NCBI GenBank assembly: GCA_964017965.1
Contig: CAXHNV010000002.1
Span: 124,001 to 188,000, forward strand
Length of the DNA stretch: 64,000 nucleotides
DNA from: UBA2883 sp964017965
GTDB lineage: Bacteria; Cyanobacteriota; Vampirovibrionia; Gastranaerophilales; Gastranaerophilaceae
Reading direction: 5' to 3'
Shown here: piece by piece, positions 42,401 through 48,412 of the stretch
How positions within the stretch are numbered: position 1 is the stretch's first letter
Layout: each line of letters opens with the position of its first letter
Program-made: the position numbers and the translations under genes
Notes under the pieces: model-generated
Databases searched by the model: none
Told to the model about the DNA's origin: nothing
The model's input: the letters and a program-made list of their open reading frames with translations, nothing else

Positions 42401-44984
42401 AATGCTTGGTTTTGGAACTAAGCATAAAAATAATTCAGCTACTGAAAGCACATTCTTAAAAGAGTATAATCTGGTCTCTCAACACGGGTATTCAATTATA
42501 GATTATAATCCTGTTACGAGAATGGTTACAATCAATAACCCTCATAGTTCTGCTGTAGCTACCGAAATTCCGATTGATAAATTAGCTAAATATATGGCTC
42601 GTTTAAATATTACAGTGCTCGATAACAGTTCTGCCGGCACGTCATCTTCTGTACGTTCACGTTCAGCTTCTACCAGATCTGCTGGTGAAGATGATGTTCC
42701 GTCTGTTGAAGATAATGTGAATCGACTTTCAGAGCTTCGTTGGGAGAGTGGGGCACCGATATTTGATCCTGAGGCGATTCAAGATCTTGCTCAAAGTGAA
42801 AATGTTAATAATATTATTGAACTTGCAGGTATTACTTATACTATTAATGGTGAAGAACGACGTCCGTTTTTAAATGAGGATATGTTTTCATTAGCTGAAA
42901 GAGATATTGAATCAGTGAAAATGTTAGCAAACCTTCAAATACAAGGCGGAAGACCAAGATTTACATCCGGAGAGATAGAATATATCCTTGACTCAGGAGT
43001 TGATTTATTTAACGTTAAAAAGCTTGCTGAATGTGTCCGTAACTATAACGATGCACCATTATTTAATGTGTATGATATTGTTAAACTTGCCAAATCAAAA
43101 AATTTGTTTAATATAGTTAAACTAGCCGGTATCCAATCATATAAAGACGGTTCAAGTCAATCCTTAGATTCAAACACGCTCTTAGAATGTTCAGAGCGAG
43201 GCTTAGATTTTATCAATAATGTTCAATCCTTGAACCAGATATCATATACAAATAATAGCGGTTATAAAAATTCCAGATTCACAATGTATGAAATTGTAGA
43301 ATTGATTGATTCAGGAGTTGATTTAAATAAAGCATTAAAAGTTGCTGATATATATTGGGAATCATCCGGTAATCCGGCTTATTCAGTTAAGGATATTATA
43401 GAAATAGCTAATTCTGAAAACTTTGATAATGTTATGCGTGTAGCAGGACTTCAAAGACCAAATTCTGACGGAGATATGTCACGATTCAACGTTTCTGATA
43501 TGCTTAAATTCAGCAAAGAAGATATTGATTTAAGAATTTTGCCTGCTGCAAATGTTAAACGAACAGATTCGCAAGGTAATGTACATCAGTTGACGATAGA
43601 CAATATTATTGACGGATTAGAAAACGCAAAAGAGTTTGCAGGTGCTGATTATGCTGAATTAGCTGCTGTTTATCTTGACAATAAAATTCAAAGAATGGAA
43701 ACGACCGATTATTATTCAGAACTTGAAACTCCTGATGGAATGAGAGTTTTTACAGGTTGGAAAGGCAGAATTGAAAGAGCAGAGACTCTTAGATATATGG
43801 TTGAGCTCCCGGAGGTATCACGATCTGCCACTGCAATGAAAATGGCGACTGAGCTTGTTCAAAACGGTGTAATTGATAATCATTTTCTACAGTACTTACC
43901 AAAAGAAGGAGAGTTGTCTCCTTTGATTATAGATGAAATAAACAAATTCTATGAAGCATATTTGAACGCTATTCCGTTTGAAGATGTTCTGGTGCCGGAT
44001 GTAGAATCATTAAATAATATACCGGAAGATGTGACTACAGGAAATGTGTTCCGTCTGAAAGGCGAAGATAAAATCTACATTAAAAACTCTGATGGTTCAG
44101 CGACACAACTTGATATGGATAAAGCTACATATTGTAAGCTATTCCCGGCGATAGAACGTTATTCATGTACTCAAAATGCTATCGGAAACTGTTGGCAGAT
44201 TACAGGTTTTAATGCGTTATTGCAAGATTCTCTTGAGGCAGTGAATGTATTATCCTGTATAAAACAAGACGGAAATGATATAGTAATAAGGTTCCCTAAA
44301 GGAAAATCAGGTGATATCAGATTTGAAAACGGACAATTACCGGAATATTGTAGATCACAATTCTACTCAGAAGGTGCTTTGGGACTGCAGCTCTTGGAAT
44401 TTGCGCATGCAAGAGAAATGCAAAAAGAAATGATAGACAAAACCTATCAGACATTTGATAAGCAAATGCAGGAGGCGACAACCGATGAGCAACGAACTGT
44501 TGTAGCAGAAAATCGTGCACGATTCACCCAAAGATTGGAATCTTACGGCGACAATTTGTTTATTTATAATGAAGGTGAAGGTACCGGCTGGGATTGGGGT
44601 TGGCACAATTATGACGTACGTATAAATGAATATAGAGACGGCGGCTCAAGTAATCAAGTATGGGAGCTGTTAGGATATGAGGACGCTAAATCAATTATGT
44701 TTGACGAAACACCTCCGGAAGAATTAAAGGCATTTATAAACAATCCTGATACGTATAAAACGCATTTAATGGGCTGGGCAAGTGATGGTGTCGGTGAACG
44801 CGATGTTGCAAGAACCAAAGGACTTGTATCAGGTCATGCATACCGATTATCGCCAAATGTTGATGCGAATAACGTTATTACAAGCTTTAATATACTAAAT
44901 CCTTGGGGTGTCCTTCAAACTACATTGTCGCCGGAAGAGGTATTAAGCATGGGTAAAGCAATTTACACGGCTAAACGAAAATAA
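33405..44984 (+). CDS. Giant multidomain toxin-like protein: RelA/SpoT-like, zinc protease and two calpain-like protease domains
   Basis: The gene encodes 3,859 residues without interruption, from GTG 33405 with GGAG seven bases upstream. Order seen: beta-rich start (~60-270); LysM-like end ARRGLQVGQTILVPSE (~300-316); Gly/Ala-rich hydrophobic zone (~735-1000); RelA/SpoT synthetase-like domain (~1245-1545: R1270, K1272, S1276, K1280, D1302, G1431-Y1432, E1448, E1463-H1464); 34-residue repeats (~1606-1860); zincin with HELGHMID (H2187, E2188, H2191, likely third ligand E2249) resembling lethal-factor domains; helical stretch (~2300-2700); calpain-like protease (C2841, H3027, N3045); second repeats (~3104-3430); second calpain-like protease (C3596, H3811, N3832 in NPWG). 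There is no Sec signal. The domain mix indicates an effector or toxin; target and export are unknown. Confidence 0.85.
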   Translation: MTSTGSVQDRIQSFINSHPDYQGKPLSEFSSELVAAGILTVEELGTLDSKSTFSIMQADDASDVGLDSFEHSDDDNAVVSSSDEKVIRSTDAETGEVRITTITYFNGQPSVKRVTTESGELVAEYSYSPVKLSNGKEAVAIVGVMAEGDRIEQTVVSDVDENGDYVDDAFLSRSTIVTKDTVLSNGISAAQGSRQTISIREGNLVDIITSEGMDKVVYTEYNGDSISEYDAQQLHRTYQEINEDGVIHSAEYENGNTRTVIRNNDGFERITRYFNREITRQGLDDSRHFTQAQLEALNPTEARRGLQVGQTILVPSEYNANAPILLNRGTAEEAVERYSNVAQQQAIKRLYTSTIEEQTLARNYTSYDDLARATLRTQGITNPTAEQLNDRANELIILNQKAPLTKGAKIRVVSNQSSGADVSALSVAGFKQTPENNAFYVKFNSLDSQQKQQVLSVLRSYSSISDINQLKAIVFETTGVNLYDTSLTVNENKQGSMNAGFYNSSMPLEYFITNRLGLDLNSDTGKEVYLRLRSLPQEQLNNISASQFAPQRTNQYGMPNNKISVGSDATLKTVISAMAAQGVEMRTSDEICMEESNPRFIARRKKEEAISFLYNSVNAAYSLINSHLDELKSHMFSNLGEIVLEDVKHYMIPDILKKMVGSNNGTVDGLMKSIFNKRDELRDTLMKISQLRTSSNFERDYKAITGCDYDPENVHPFLNHVENAQDFVQTSSFGGNIIEMAAMVYLTAGMGEIGFIKNSGAAVEAVTGSRALGMGTRGALTLGTYTAGRESLNLIDDFRNANSLSGLASAIENRGIQILEHSGQSALFGFVGGASAQKLFNLSKGAQNFVTNQFSKVFGKGGSVVLSDGAAATSAQAFAPSVEAISAADRVLANGAVLSSSELVSKVAASTQGLNWFGKATNLLLEVSTFAGLEITEQAAAGLAKEIFTSESELKQAIANGTIDEYLTEKIKNAPQDMWEHFKEQGINLIMLKAVSFAIGAHSGNTLKGQYETLDNSKIYKTVIDGQPKVVVETANGRMVCNSTSDALSFLHQAMTLEAMIKATPEKSETAPVDAEYTEVPSEYAELPVYARENLPENTTVMPSKNLIISTVTGEPVGRLAVKSAELPVHLRSGLTPEQSRLLLAKGISPVEVSDYFGAGLTRVAAARPETTVMEGSSSFKPTPRPESKAPAPREVFKIEEVLTESELGIKSSDIVRKVGENKFELSADGEALVTRMAEQINRVASEIEPEILRIMNSMGLDVGEKFSYRSKSVQSLHDKIQNALFENPDMTLEQALAEVKDAEGVRTLFELKDYSNHPEVQELLANGDREGAIRRAAELQSNETFEALKRYVDSVAEGTNEVEITRMSNYMGKDGIPYFSEAQLSALKAYADSKGVKLPIIERVTVKEEADGSRTETVNHKSTTKVRGSGYTALQMNFRLKNGFILEGQFRGTKVDNFAEAEHVPYDIRTGKDIIGARSELRRIYEPMIELLKGENKISDEMFDEHTAYLTAHYEYLRLVELGFEDGTNPPKFPEGLDARLRAENLELLHEYVEKIKKEPAREAELFAEYESKLVQNTPENTTNVRYNKVEPKLTTLEEVQQALSEQKNPDGTNRFNPNSLKFVSRTIKNDVQLGYDLLNMKNPDGSYRFEPFEMNEILKFVKADNETATALLNMKNPDGSYRFGTSDLSSVYESMKDNIQSGLDLLNMKNPDGSYRFGSYNLQTLLQLKTETPEIFDYVVNMKHSDGSFRFTPTSVESIVEFIKDDVELGKSILELRRPDGNYMFLDYETGLAKNAIKQFNDRDFALSLLKEHDNAGNQRFELINLSNLAFVQKTNPETFDKLLELYRTQTPDGEYKYSKEMVLRLIDAYESGNEEFEGLKARYDVISDYMRTNNLPIEYNVVRSFDVENGLIVTYQANDVRGKIIFDSENKVVSKRITENHEKGVEEVLDVNGRVSETGIIYDNFKKMLASIKEVRDKDGNLLYSEKYVESESVPGKYNIVRTGADGKEWVVGLAEYSQSGTLIIEKSLTGIDGSKTDYYYAEQPDGGRLSITKITDKEGNIISDNRQTFKVIDKNHFQSVENGVPYDIQFTGNKIVVTRGDSETVELPIDNSDSSIYIHENIVSLLKKLPGSALFNMSKFSLAEIGVGIHGVKSGNAHFSNAGNHISISHERSENNEVFILLHELGHMIDYKSANRIAENEELLDVFYTERQEFLANQSSMEAEAISYLTTASCGHGGIEEMIAETNAFLYANNKWGEIEQRGQYLQQYFPKTFAKIVELLQNATPADTPAVINPSEPAIVGAAPTGYSPKITARINDFLATSTSDEAKDYVTALRDNSIDESVIKDFLDMDDASKSIVLDNIDSIAENIAGSFANQSNETLSNDAAEKILFSLVLMKTHNPKSYDNLVQSKGFKAIKTGELNALLLQGIKATDTIGDNYFYELFEAKENDLDSVLSTNPKFKGYDSNIIKRIVDLDPAKQDEILDLLMNAPDEAIMTDILKLVSSRLTKAEQKRIADEQAGIFTRPDAIRGENDKLLDLIKLASEKPKETAIARKFRSSDDQLNTLIETLSSTKLPEDVKNQVIDLFTKAHTNFNSIRVNHVTEGIKFMEKFGDLTVLEKLLSVKQEKNIGTILKNISENNIELFKQMINSSSPITTEQLSMLGILKDYPEAKTFAGASPIMAAINDVMFDVEIGENGNYYTEAMNRKGLIEIKIKDPAKYARIEHSGLLDMVNSGQINSSILRQLNLNSDLSPEMYVDLAAVKNGESIVAEFREGTTLPYAFSKTNLGDVVEIGNKLYLNDGNGLVEWNMTKEKYLELFPPVLRFATQQGKVGNCYFVSSLANSMQNPMARLDVYKSFELRGDDVVVKIKDYEEYGGERVFGHGEITLDSKNAHLYGAKGLQMYEQTYARMALREEADDPTPALSDDTPSHTLMSRIRAGQMRTAMTEIHALRNYGMQEVVPADFTTGTIDINNITPAKLDRLLIEYFGRSNTMLGFGTKHKNNSATESTFLKEYNLVSQHGYSIIDYNPVTRMVTINNPHSSAVATEIPIDKLAKYMARLNITVLDNSSAGTSSSVRSRSASTRSAGEDDVPSVEDNVNRLSELRWESGAPIFDPEAIQDLAQSENVNNIIELAGITYTINGEERRPFLNEDMFSLAERDIESVKMLANLQIQGGRPRFTSGEIEYILDSGVDLFNVKKLAECVRNYNDAPLFNVYDIVKLAKSKNLFNIVKLAGIQSYKDGSSQSLDSNTLLECSERGLDFINNVQSLNQISYTNNSGYKNSRFTMYEIVELIDSGVDLNKALKVADIYWESSGNPAYSVKDIIEIANSENFDNVMRVAGLQRPNSDGDMSRFNVSDMLKFSKEDIDLRILPAANVKRTDSQGNVHQLTIDNIIDGLENAKEFAGADYAELAAVYLDNKIQRMETTDYYSELETPDGMRVFTGWKGRIERAETLRYMVELPEVSRSATAMKMATELVQNGVIDNHFLQYLPKEGELSPLIIDEINKFYEAYLNAIPFEDVLVPDVESLNNIPEDVTTGNVFRLKGEDKIYIKNSDGSATQLDMDKATYCKLFPAIERYSCTQNAIGNCWQITGFNALLQDSLEAVNVLSCIKQDGNDIVIRFPKGKSGDIRFENGQLPEYCRSQFYSEGALGLQLLEFAHAREMQKEMIDKTYQTFDKQMQEATTDEQRTVVAENRARFTQRLESYGDNLFIYNEGEGTGWDWGWHNYDVRINEYRDGGSSNQVWELLGYEDAKSIMFDETPPEELKAFINNPDTYKTHLMGWASDGVGERDVARTKGLVSGHAYRLSPNVDANNVITSFNILNPWGVLQTTLSPEEVLSMGKAIYTAKRK
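38220..38985 (+). repeat. Tandem 34-residue repeats inside the giant protein
   Basis: Eight units share the pattern (N)MKNPDGSYRF followed by a helix. The motif recurs at 38223, 38325, 38427, 38529, 38631 and 38733, exactly 102 bases apart, then more loosely at 38841 and 38952. Units 2-4 are nearly identical in protein (NMKNPDGSYRF) but differ at synonymous positions in DNA, so the duplications are not brand new. The array links the RelA/SpoT-like and zinc-protease domains. Confidence 0.85.
42715..43640 (+). repeat. Second, more divergent repeat array inside the giant protein
   Basis: About seven units of 40-47 residues follow the first calpain-like domain. Each has (S/D)G..(R)F....(D/E)I(I/V).(L/I)A.S and a closing V..(L)A(G)(I/L), for example RFTSGEIEYILDSGVDLFNV, DAPLFNVYDIVKLAKSKNLF and PAYSVKDIIEIANSENFDNV. 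The shared 'DG..RF' plus helix pattern suggests distant kinship with the first array. It separates the two calpain-like domains. Confidence 0.7.
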
Positions 44985-45051
44985 GATTATAAGCAACTTT
45001 ATTTTTTAGAGGTTTTAAAATAGTAATAAATAGATTATAATAGGTGAAAAA

Positions 45052-45483
45052 ATGGAAATAAATAATAATATAAAAGTAAATAGTTTCACAGGAGCGAATA
45101 AAATGGATAAAGAACCTGCCTCTTTTCAGGAGCAAATAGACGGAATGGTTAAAACCTTGTCAAACCGTGCTGAAAGAGAGGTTCCTGAATATGGTGAATT
45201 CTCACCTGTTATGGAATTTATTCCTAATTTGGATAAAGAAACTTCTTCCACTGTCGGAAAGTATGGTCTTAAGATTTTTAAGATGCCAAAATCTGTAGTT
45301 GAAGATGAAAAACAACGTTATTTGGAAGCTGCTGCATATATGCCTGCAGGTGATTACAAAGCTGATATGGTTGTTGGCTCAGGTAATAAGCAAGAAATCC
45401 TTGATATGCTCAAATCAAAGGATTTTGCTGAAAATTTAAACTACGCTTATGCAGAGCTATTAGATGTTATTAAGGATTCGTAA
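45052..45483 (+). CDS. Small protein beside the giant toxin-like gene
   Basis: The protein has 143 residues, acidic, with no signal peptide, membrane segment or recognised family. Two starts are possible. ATG 45052 follows an AGGTG and gives an N-terminal INNNIKVNSFTGANK, an SFTG motif also seen as SFKG in the 23827 product. ATG 45103 has a better AGGAG eight bases upstream and gives 126 residues. A TATAAT-like box at ~45033 gives it its own promoter. It lies 67 bases after the giant gene, on the same strand, where an immunity protein or chaperone would be expected, but this is position only. Confidence 0.65.
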   Translation: MEINNNIKVNSFTGANKMDKEPASFQEQIDGMVKTLSNRAEREVPEYGEFSPVMEFIPNLDKETSSTVGKYGLKIFKMPKSVVEDEKQRYLEAAAYMPAGDYKADMVVGSGNKQEILDMLKSKDFAENLNYAYAELLDVIKDS

Positions 45484-45568
45484 CATTTCTTTATAAAAAG
45501 CTTTAAATTAGGCAATAAATTATTAAATATATACTTGTTATATATAGAGGATACCATAGGAGTAAACA

Positions 45569-45769
45569 ATGGTCGCACAATTCACAGAGTTTGTTTCAAG
45601 AGTGTTGCCGCTTACGGTCGGAGACGGTAAGCCGGTTTATCGTGTGCCGTTTATTTCTGCTCCGAATCCGTCTGAAGCGTTGAGTAATTTGGCGAATAAT
45701 ACTCAACAGGCGTATCAGGTAAATCCATATATTACAGAGCCTTCTCACGCTATTGATACTAGAGGATAA
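45569..45769 (+). CDS. Small protein of unknown function
   Basis: The protein has 66 residues. AGGAG precedes the ATG, and TATATAT boxes upstream suggest a promoter. The sequence is rich in Pro, Asn and Ala (PVYRVPFISAPNPSEALSNL) with little predicted fold, possibly a disordered or exported peptide. The 3' end overlaps the convergent gene at 45759 by 11 bases. Genuine coding is likely from the ribosome-binding site but not certain. Confidence 0.5.
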   Translation: MVAQFTEFVSRVLPLTVGDGKPVYRVPFISAPNPSEALSNLANNTQQAYQVNPYITEPSHAIDTRG

Positions 45770-46586
45770 ACGCCAGTACCATTAGTACCATTGCACCTAT
45801 TTGCATAGCGGTGCTCAGACCTTGTTGAAATTTGTTGTTGTCATATTTTGGCGACGACTTTTTGGCTTTTAGGGCGGTTTCCAGTCTATCCAGACGTTCG
45901 TGTTCGTTGTCGTTATAGAACTGGGTATCAAAGACAACGTTTTCTAACCTTGCCAGTCTGTCGTTATTGGTTTCATCACCAAAAGTGTTTTTTAATAAAC
46001 GTTGTTCTAAAAGTGATAGTTTATATCTTACATTCATTGAACCGTTGTTGAAGAAGCTTTGAGGCGGAGCGAATTCATCCGGTTCTGGTTCTGATTCATA
46101 AGCCAGTGAACCACCATTATAGAGTTTTGACTTGATTCGTTCTACGCGGGTGAAGAAATCTTCTTTGTCATAGGTTGACGAAAACATCTTCTTTTCTATA
46201 GTTGCAAGACGGGTGTTTAGATGCCCGTTTTTATTTTGTTTTAATCCGAGTTTCTTTTCAACATCATCAAGGACAGGATAATCTACAGAATTATCTAATG
46301 GCTCAATTTCTTCCGGAATATCTGCTATAGTGTTATCCTGTTCTAAAAGGTTATATTTTGTTGTCTCAAGAACTTTTGAAAGCCTCGTTTTTGTATTACC
46401 TGTTTGAGTTTTACCATAGAGGTATTCTTCTAATCTACTCAATCGTTGTTCGAGTTTTTGGTCCGGGTATTCGATTCCGAGCACGGAGTTTTCTATTCGG
46501 GTTAGAGTATCTGTTTTCGGTTCAACGGCAGACACTTTACATATCAGGCTCAACGCTATAATTATAATAAGTAAGAATTTTCTCAT
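45759..46586 (-). CDS. Secreted repeat protein with RLxxLE motifs and C-terminal membrane anchor
   Basis: The protein has 275 residues. A Sec signal peptide (FLLIIIIALSLICKVSA) is followed by at least five short units of the form (E/D)RL.RLE...(Y/F)(G/D), e.g. QRLSRLEEYLYGKT, TRLATIEKKMFSSTY, DRLARLENVVFDTQF and ERLDRLETALKAKK. The C-terminus is hydrophobic (MQIGAMVLMVLAFIL), so the protein may be held in a membrane at its end. I recall similar R-L-x-x-L-E repeat proteins in Cyanobacteria and Melainabacteria, of unknown role. GAGGTT precedes the ATG. Confidence 0.75.
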   Translation of the reverse strand: MRKFLLIIIIALSLICKVSAVEPKTDTLTRIENSVLGIEYPDQKLEQRLSRLEEYLYGKTQTGNTKTRLSKVLETTKYNLLEQDNTIADIPEEIEPLDNSVDYPVLDDVEKKLGLKQNKNGHLNTRLATIEKKMFSSTYDKEDFFTRVERIKSKLYNGGSLAYESEPEPDEFAPPQSFFNNGSMNVRYKLSLLEQRLLKNTFGDETNNDRLARLENVVFDTQFYNDNEHERLDRLETALKAKKSSPKYDNNKFQQGLSTAMQIGAMVLMVLAFIL

Positions 46587-46649
46587 AGATATAACCTCTG
46601 TTTAATCTTAAAAATTTGTATGGGGTTTTACTATTGAAAAAACTTTTTA

Positions 46650-46677
46650 TTGAGGATAAATTTTTATTTTTTATAAT
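46650..46677 (+). promoter_or_regulatory. Promoter of a probably leaderless cyclo-ligase mRNA
   Basis: TTGAGG (46650-46655) and a perfect TATAAT (46672-46677) are 16 bases apart. Transcription would start about base 46684, which is the A of the second ATG, so no 5' leader or Shine-Dalgarno would exist. Confidence 0.65.
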
Positions 46678-46683
46678 ATGAAT

Positions 46684-47208
46684 ATGACTCAGAAGGATGA
46701 TTTAAGACAAAAAGCGAAGCATATCAGAAAAAGTCTTGATATGAAAAATATCAGCAGGGCTATTGTTGAAAATATACGGGAGACGGATATTTACAGGAAC
46801 TCAAAGCGTGTTATGCTGTTCTATCCGTTAGAAAATGAGGTTGATTTACGTGAGTTATTAGAAGATGATAAGGAGTTTTATTTACCCAGAGTAAACGGGG
46901 ATGAATTGGAAGTTTGTCGTTATCGTGTCGGTGATGAATTAGTTATGTCTGAGTTTAGGGTTCTTGAGCCGCTTAGTGAAAGTATTGATAAATCGGAGAT
47001 TGATTTAGTATTTGTGCCGGCTTTGTGCGTGGATAAGGATTGTAACCGACTGGGTTACGGTAAAGGCTTCTACGACCGCTTCTTAAAAGATTTTGAAAGC
47101 GTTGCAATTATTGTTGTACCTGAGGAGCTTATTTTTACAGATGTTTGTTCCGAGAGACATGACGTTTGTTGTAATAGTTTGATAACGCAAAAGAAAAGCC
47201 TCTGTTGA
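46684..47208 (+). CDS. 5-formyltetrahydrofolate cyclo-ligase
   Basis: The protein has 174 residues. The N-terminus DDLRQKAKHIRKSL is the basic helix typical of the family, followed by MLFYPLENEVDLREL, LVFVPALCVDKDCNRLGYGK and GFYDRFL (nucleotide/substrate loop). It converts 5-formyl-THF to 5,10-methenyl-THF using ATP. I prefer ATG 46684 because the promoter predicts a transcript starting there; ATG 46678 would lie before the predicted start site. The stop codon sits in the loop of a terminator hairpin that serves the opposite-strand gene. Confidence 0.9.
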   Translation: MTQKDDLRQKAKHIRKSLDMKNISRAIVENIRETDIYRNSKRVMLFYPLENEVDLRELLEDDKEFYLPRVNGDELEVCRYRVGDELVMSEFRVLEPLSESIDKSEIDLVFVPALCVDKDCNRLGYGKGFYDRFLKDFESVAIIVVPEELIFTDVCSERHDVCCNSLITQKKSLC

Positions 47209-47216
47209 CAGAGGCT
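47188..47216 (-). terminator. Intrinsic terminator of the 47296-47802 gene
   Basis: AGCCTCTG (47197-47204) and CAGAGGCT (47209-47216) pair around TTGA. Read on the minus strand, the hairpin is followed by TTTTCTTTT. There is no T-run on the plus strand, so it acts only for the minus-strand gene. Confidence 0.85.
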
Positions 47217-47295
47217 AAGGAATTTAGTTTATTATTGGTTATTAAGTAGATTGATTTTTTGAGTTTTGTTGACGGTTTTAGAACCGTTTTAGCGA

Positions 47296-47802
47296 TTAGC
47301 CTTGAAGACCGAAGCTTGAGATTTGGTTTTTGATACCGTTGCCTATTTGTTGAGTACAAGCTTGTGATTCTTGTTGTATTGCGGTCAACTGTGCTTCTAA
47401 TCTTGTCTTGCGAGCTGTCATAGACTTTTCTTCTTCGTTTAATTTAGCTGCAAGTTGTTTTTGTAGCTGCTTTCTTGCGTTTTCGTACATCTTTTGTTGT
47501 GCAATGATTTGCATATTTTGGTTGTCTTGAGTGAACATTCCGCTGCCCATTGCTTGACTCATTTGAGCTCCTGCGATTTGTGCTGCCTGACCGTTGATGT
47601 AACTTAATTGTTGCAAGCCTTGTCCGAAGATTGATGACGGCATATCTGCGATATCGGCTATTGAGATTGAATCTTGTTGTAAAATTGAAGCGTATTTTGT
47701 TAAATCATTTAACTTTGCATTCAACGCTGTCAATTGATAAGTGATGTCATTTTCTTGATTTTGCAAATTAATCTTGCGAGATAAAAACATTAAAAAACCC
47801 AT
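47296..47802 (-). CDS. Gln-rich coiled-coil protein of unknown function
   Basis: The protein has 168 residues. It starts MGFLMFLSRKINLQNQEND and has two helical segments: residues ~10-45, and ~100-155 with heptads (QKMYENARKQLQKQLAAKLN). A Gln/Ala/Gly-rich middle lies between (YINGQAAQIAGAQMSQAMGS). There is no Sec signal. The start and coiled-coil design resemble the 22136-22870 product, suggesting a shared lineage family. AGGTAGG precedes the ATG after a long repetitive leader, and an intrinsic terminator follows. Confidence 0.7.
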   Translation of the reverse strand: MGFLMFLSRKINLQNQENDITYQLTALNAKLNDLTKYASILQQDSISIADIADMPSSIFGQGLQQLSYINGQAAQIAGAQMSQAMGSGMFTQDNQNMQIIAQQKMYENARKQLQKQLAAKLNEEEKSMTARKTRLEAQLTAIQQESQACTQQIGNGIKNQISSFGLQG

Positions 47803-48155
47803 TGTAAACCTACCTTTACTTTAACCTTAAACTAACTAAACTAAAACCTTTTAATAAACTATTTTGTTTGATTAACCTTCTTCAAACTCAGTTGCTTAAA
47901 CACTGTCTTTTAACTTTTGTCTAAACCGTCTATTGTTGTTTAACCTACTTAAAAAATGTTTGAACTAACCTTGTTTGTTGTTTACATTAACCTTACATTT
48001 ATATAAAGTATTTTGCTTTTTAAGAATTGATTTTTTTGTTTAATGTTCGTTACAAAACTTAATATAAACTTTTTTTAGATTTTATTTTTGACTTTAGTAA
48101 AAAAATAACTAAAATATATATTGTAGAGATTATAGATAAGTTCACGGGATAGAAA
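47803..48155. other. Long non-coding gap with repeated AGGTTA-like motifs
   Basis: No gene was found. Read on the minus strand, it is the 5' region of the 47296-47802 gene, and GGTT occurs eight times (plus-strand AACC at 47807, 47823, 47845, 47874, 47924, 47942, 47967 and 47989), mostly as AAGGTTA. The minus strand is strikingly poor in C. A TATATAAA-like -10 box lies near 48004. The repeats mimic weak ribosome-binding sites and could bind an RNA-binding protein. The last ~100 bases hold the promoter of the 48156 gene. Confidence 0.45.
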
Positions 48156-48410
48156 ATGAGATTGATTGAGAGATTGAAAGATTTAGAAAAGCAATACGTA
48201 TTTTTACGTTGGGTTTCAGGCAGTGAATACGGCAAACTGGAATTTGTGGGAGATGACTTTATTGAATTTACAATCGTTGATGTTGATTCAATGGAGTACA
48301 GAGAATCAATGTTGATTAACACCCAGTTGATTTTAGAAATAGCATTTGGCGGAGCAGATGTTTCAAGAATTATCGCTGAATTTTCTTCACAACTATCATT
48401 GGGCGAATAG
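48156..48410 (+). CDS. Small conserved-looking protein of unknown function
   Basis: The protein has 84 residues, acidic, with an N-terminal helix (RLIERLKDLEKQYVFL) and a beta-rich middle (GKLEFVGDDFIEFTIVDVDS), compact enough to be a single small domain. No signal peptide or membrane segment. The composition suggests an Sm-like or small barrel fold, but this is a guess. A GGGATAG site precedes the ATG. Its stop is two bases from that of the convergent permease gene. Confidence 0.7.
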   Translation: MRLIERLKDLEKQYVFLRWVSGSEYGKLEFVGDDFIEFTIVDVDSMEYRESMLINTQLILEIAFGGADVSRIIAEFSSQLSLGE

Positions 48411-48412
48411 AG

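Noticed and set aside
44984..45052. Frameshift or premature end in the giant gene
   Set aside because: The frame is open for 3,859 codons and ends right after the calpain-like NPWG segment with a normal stop; no interruption seen.
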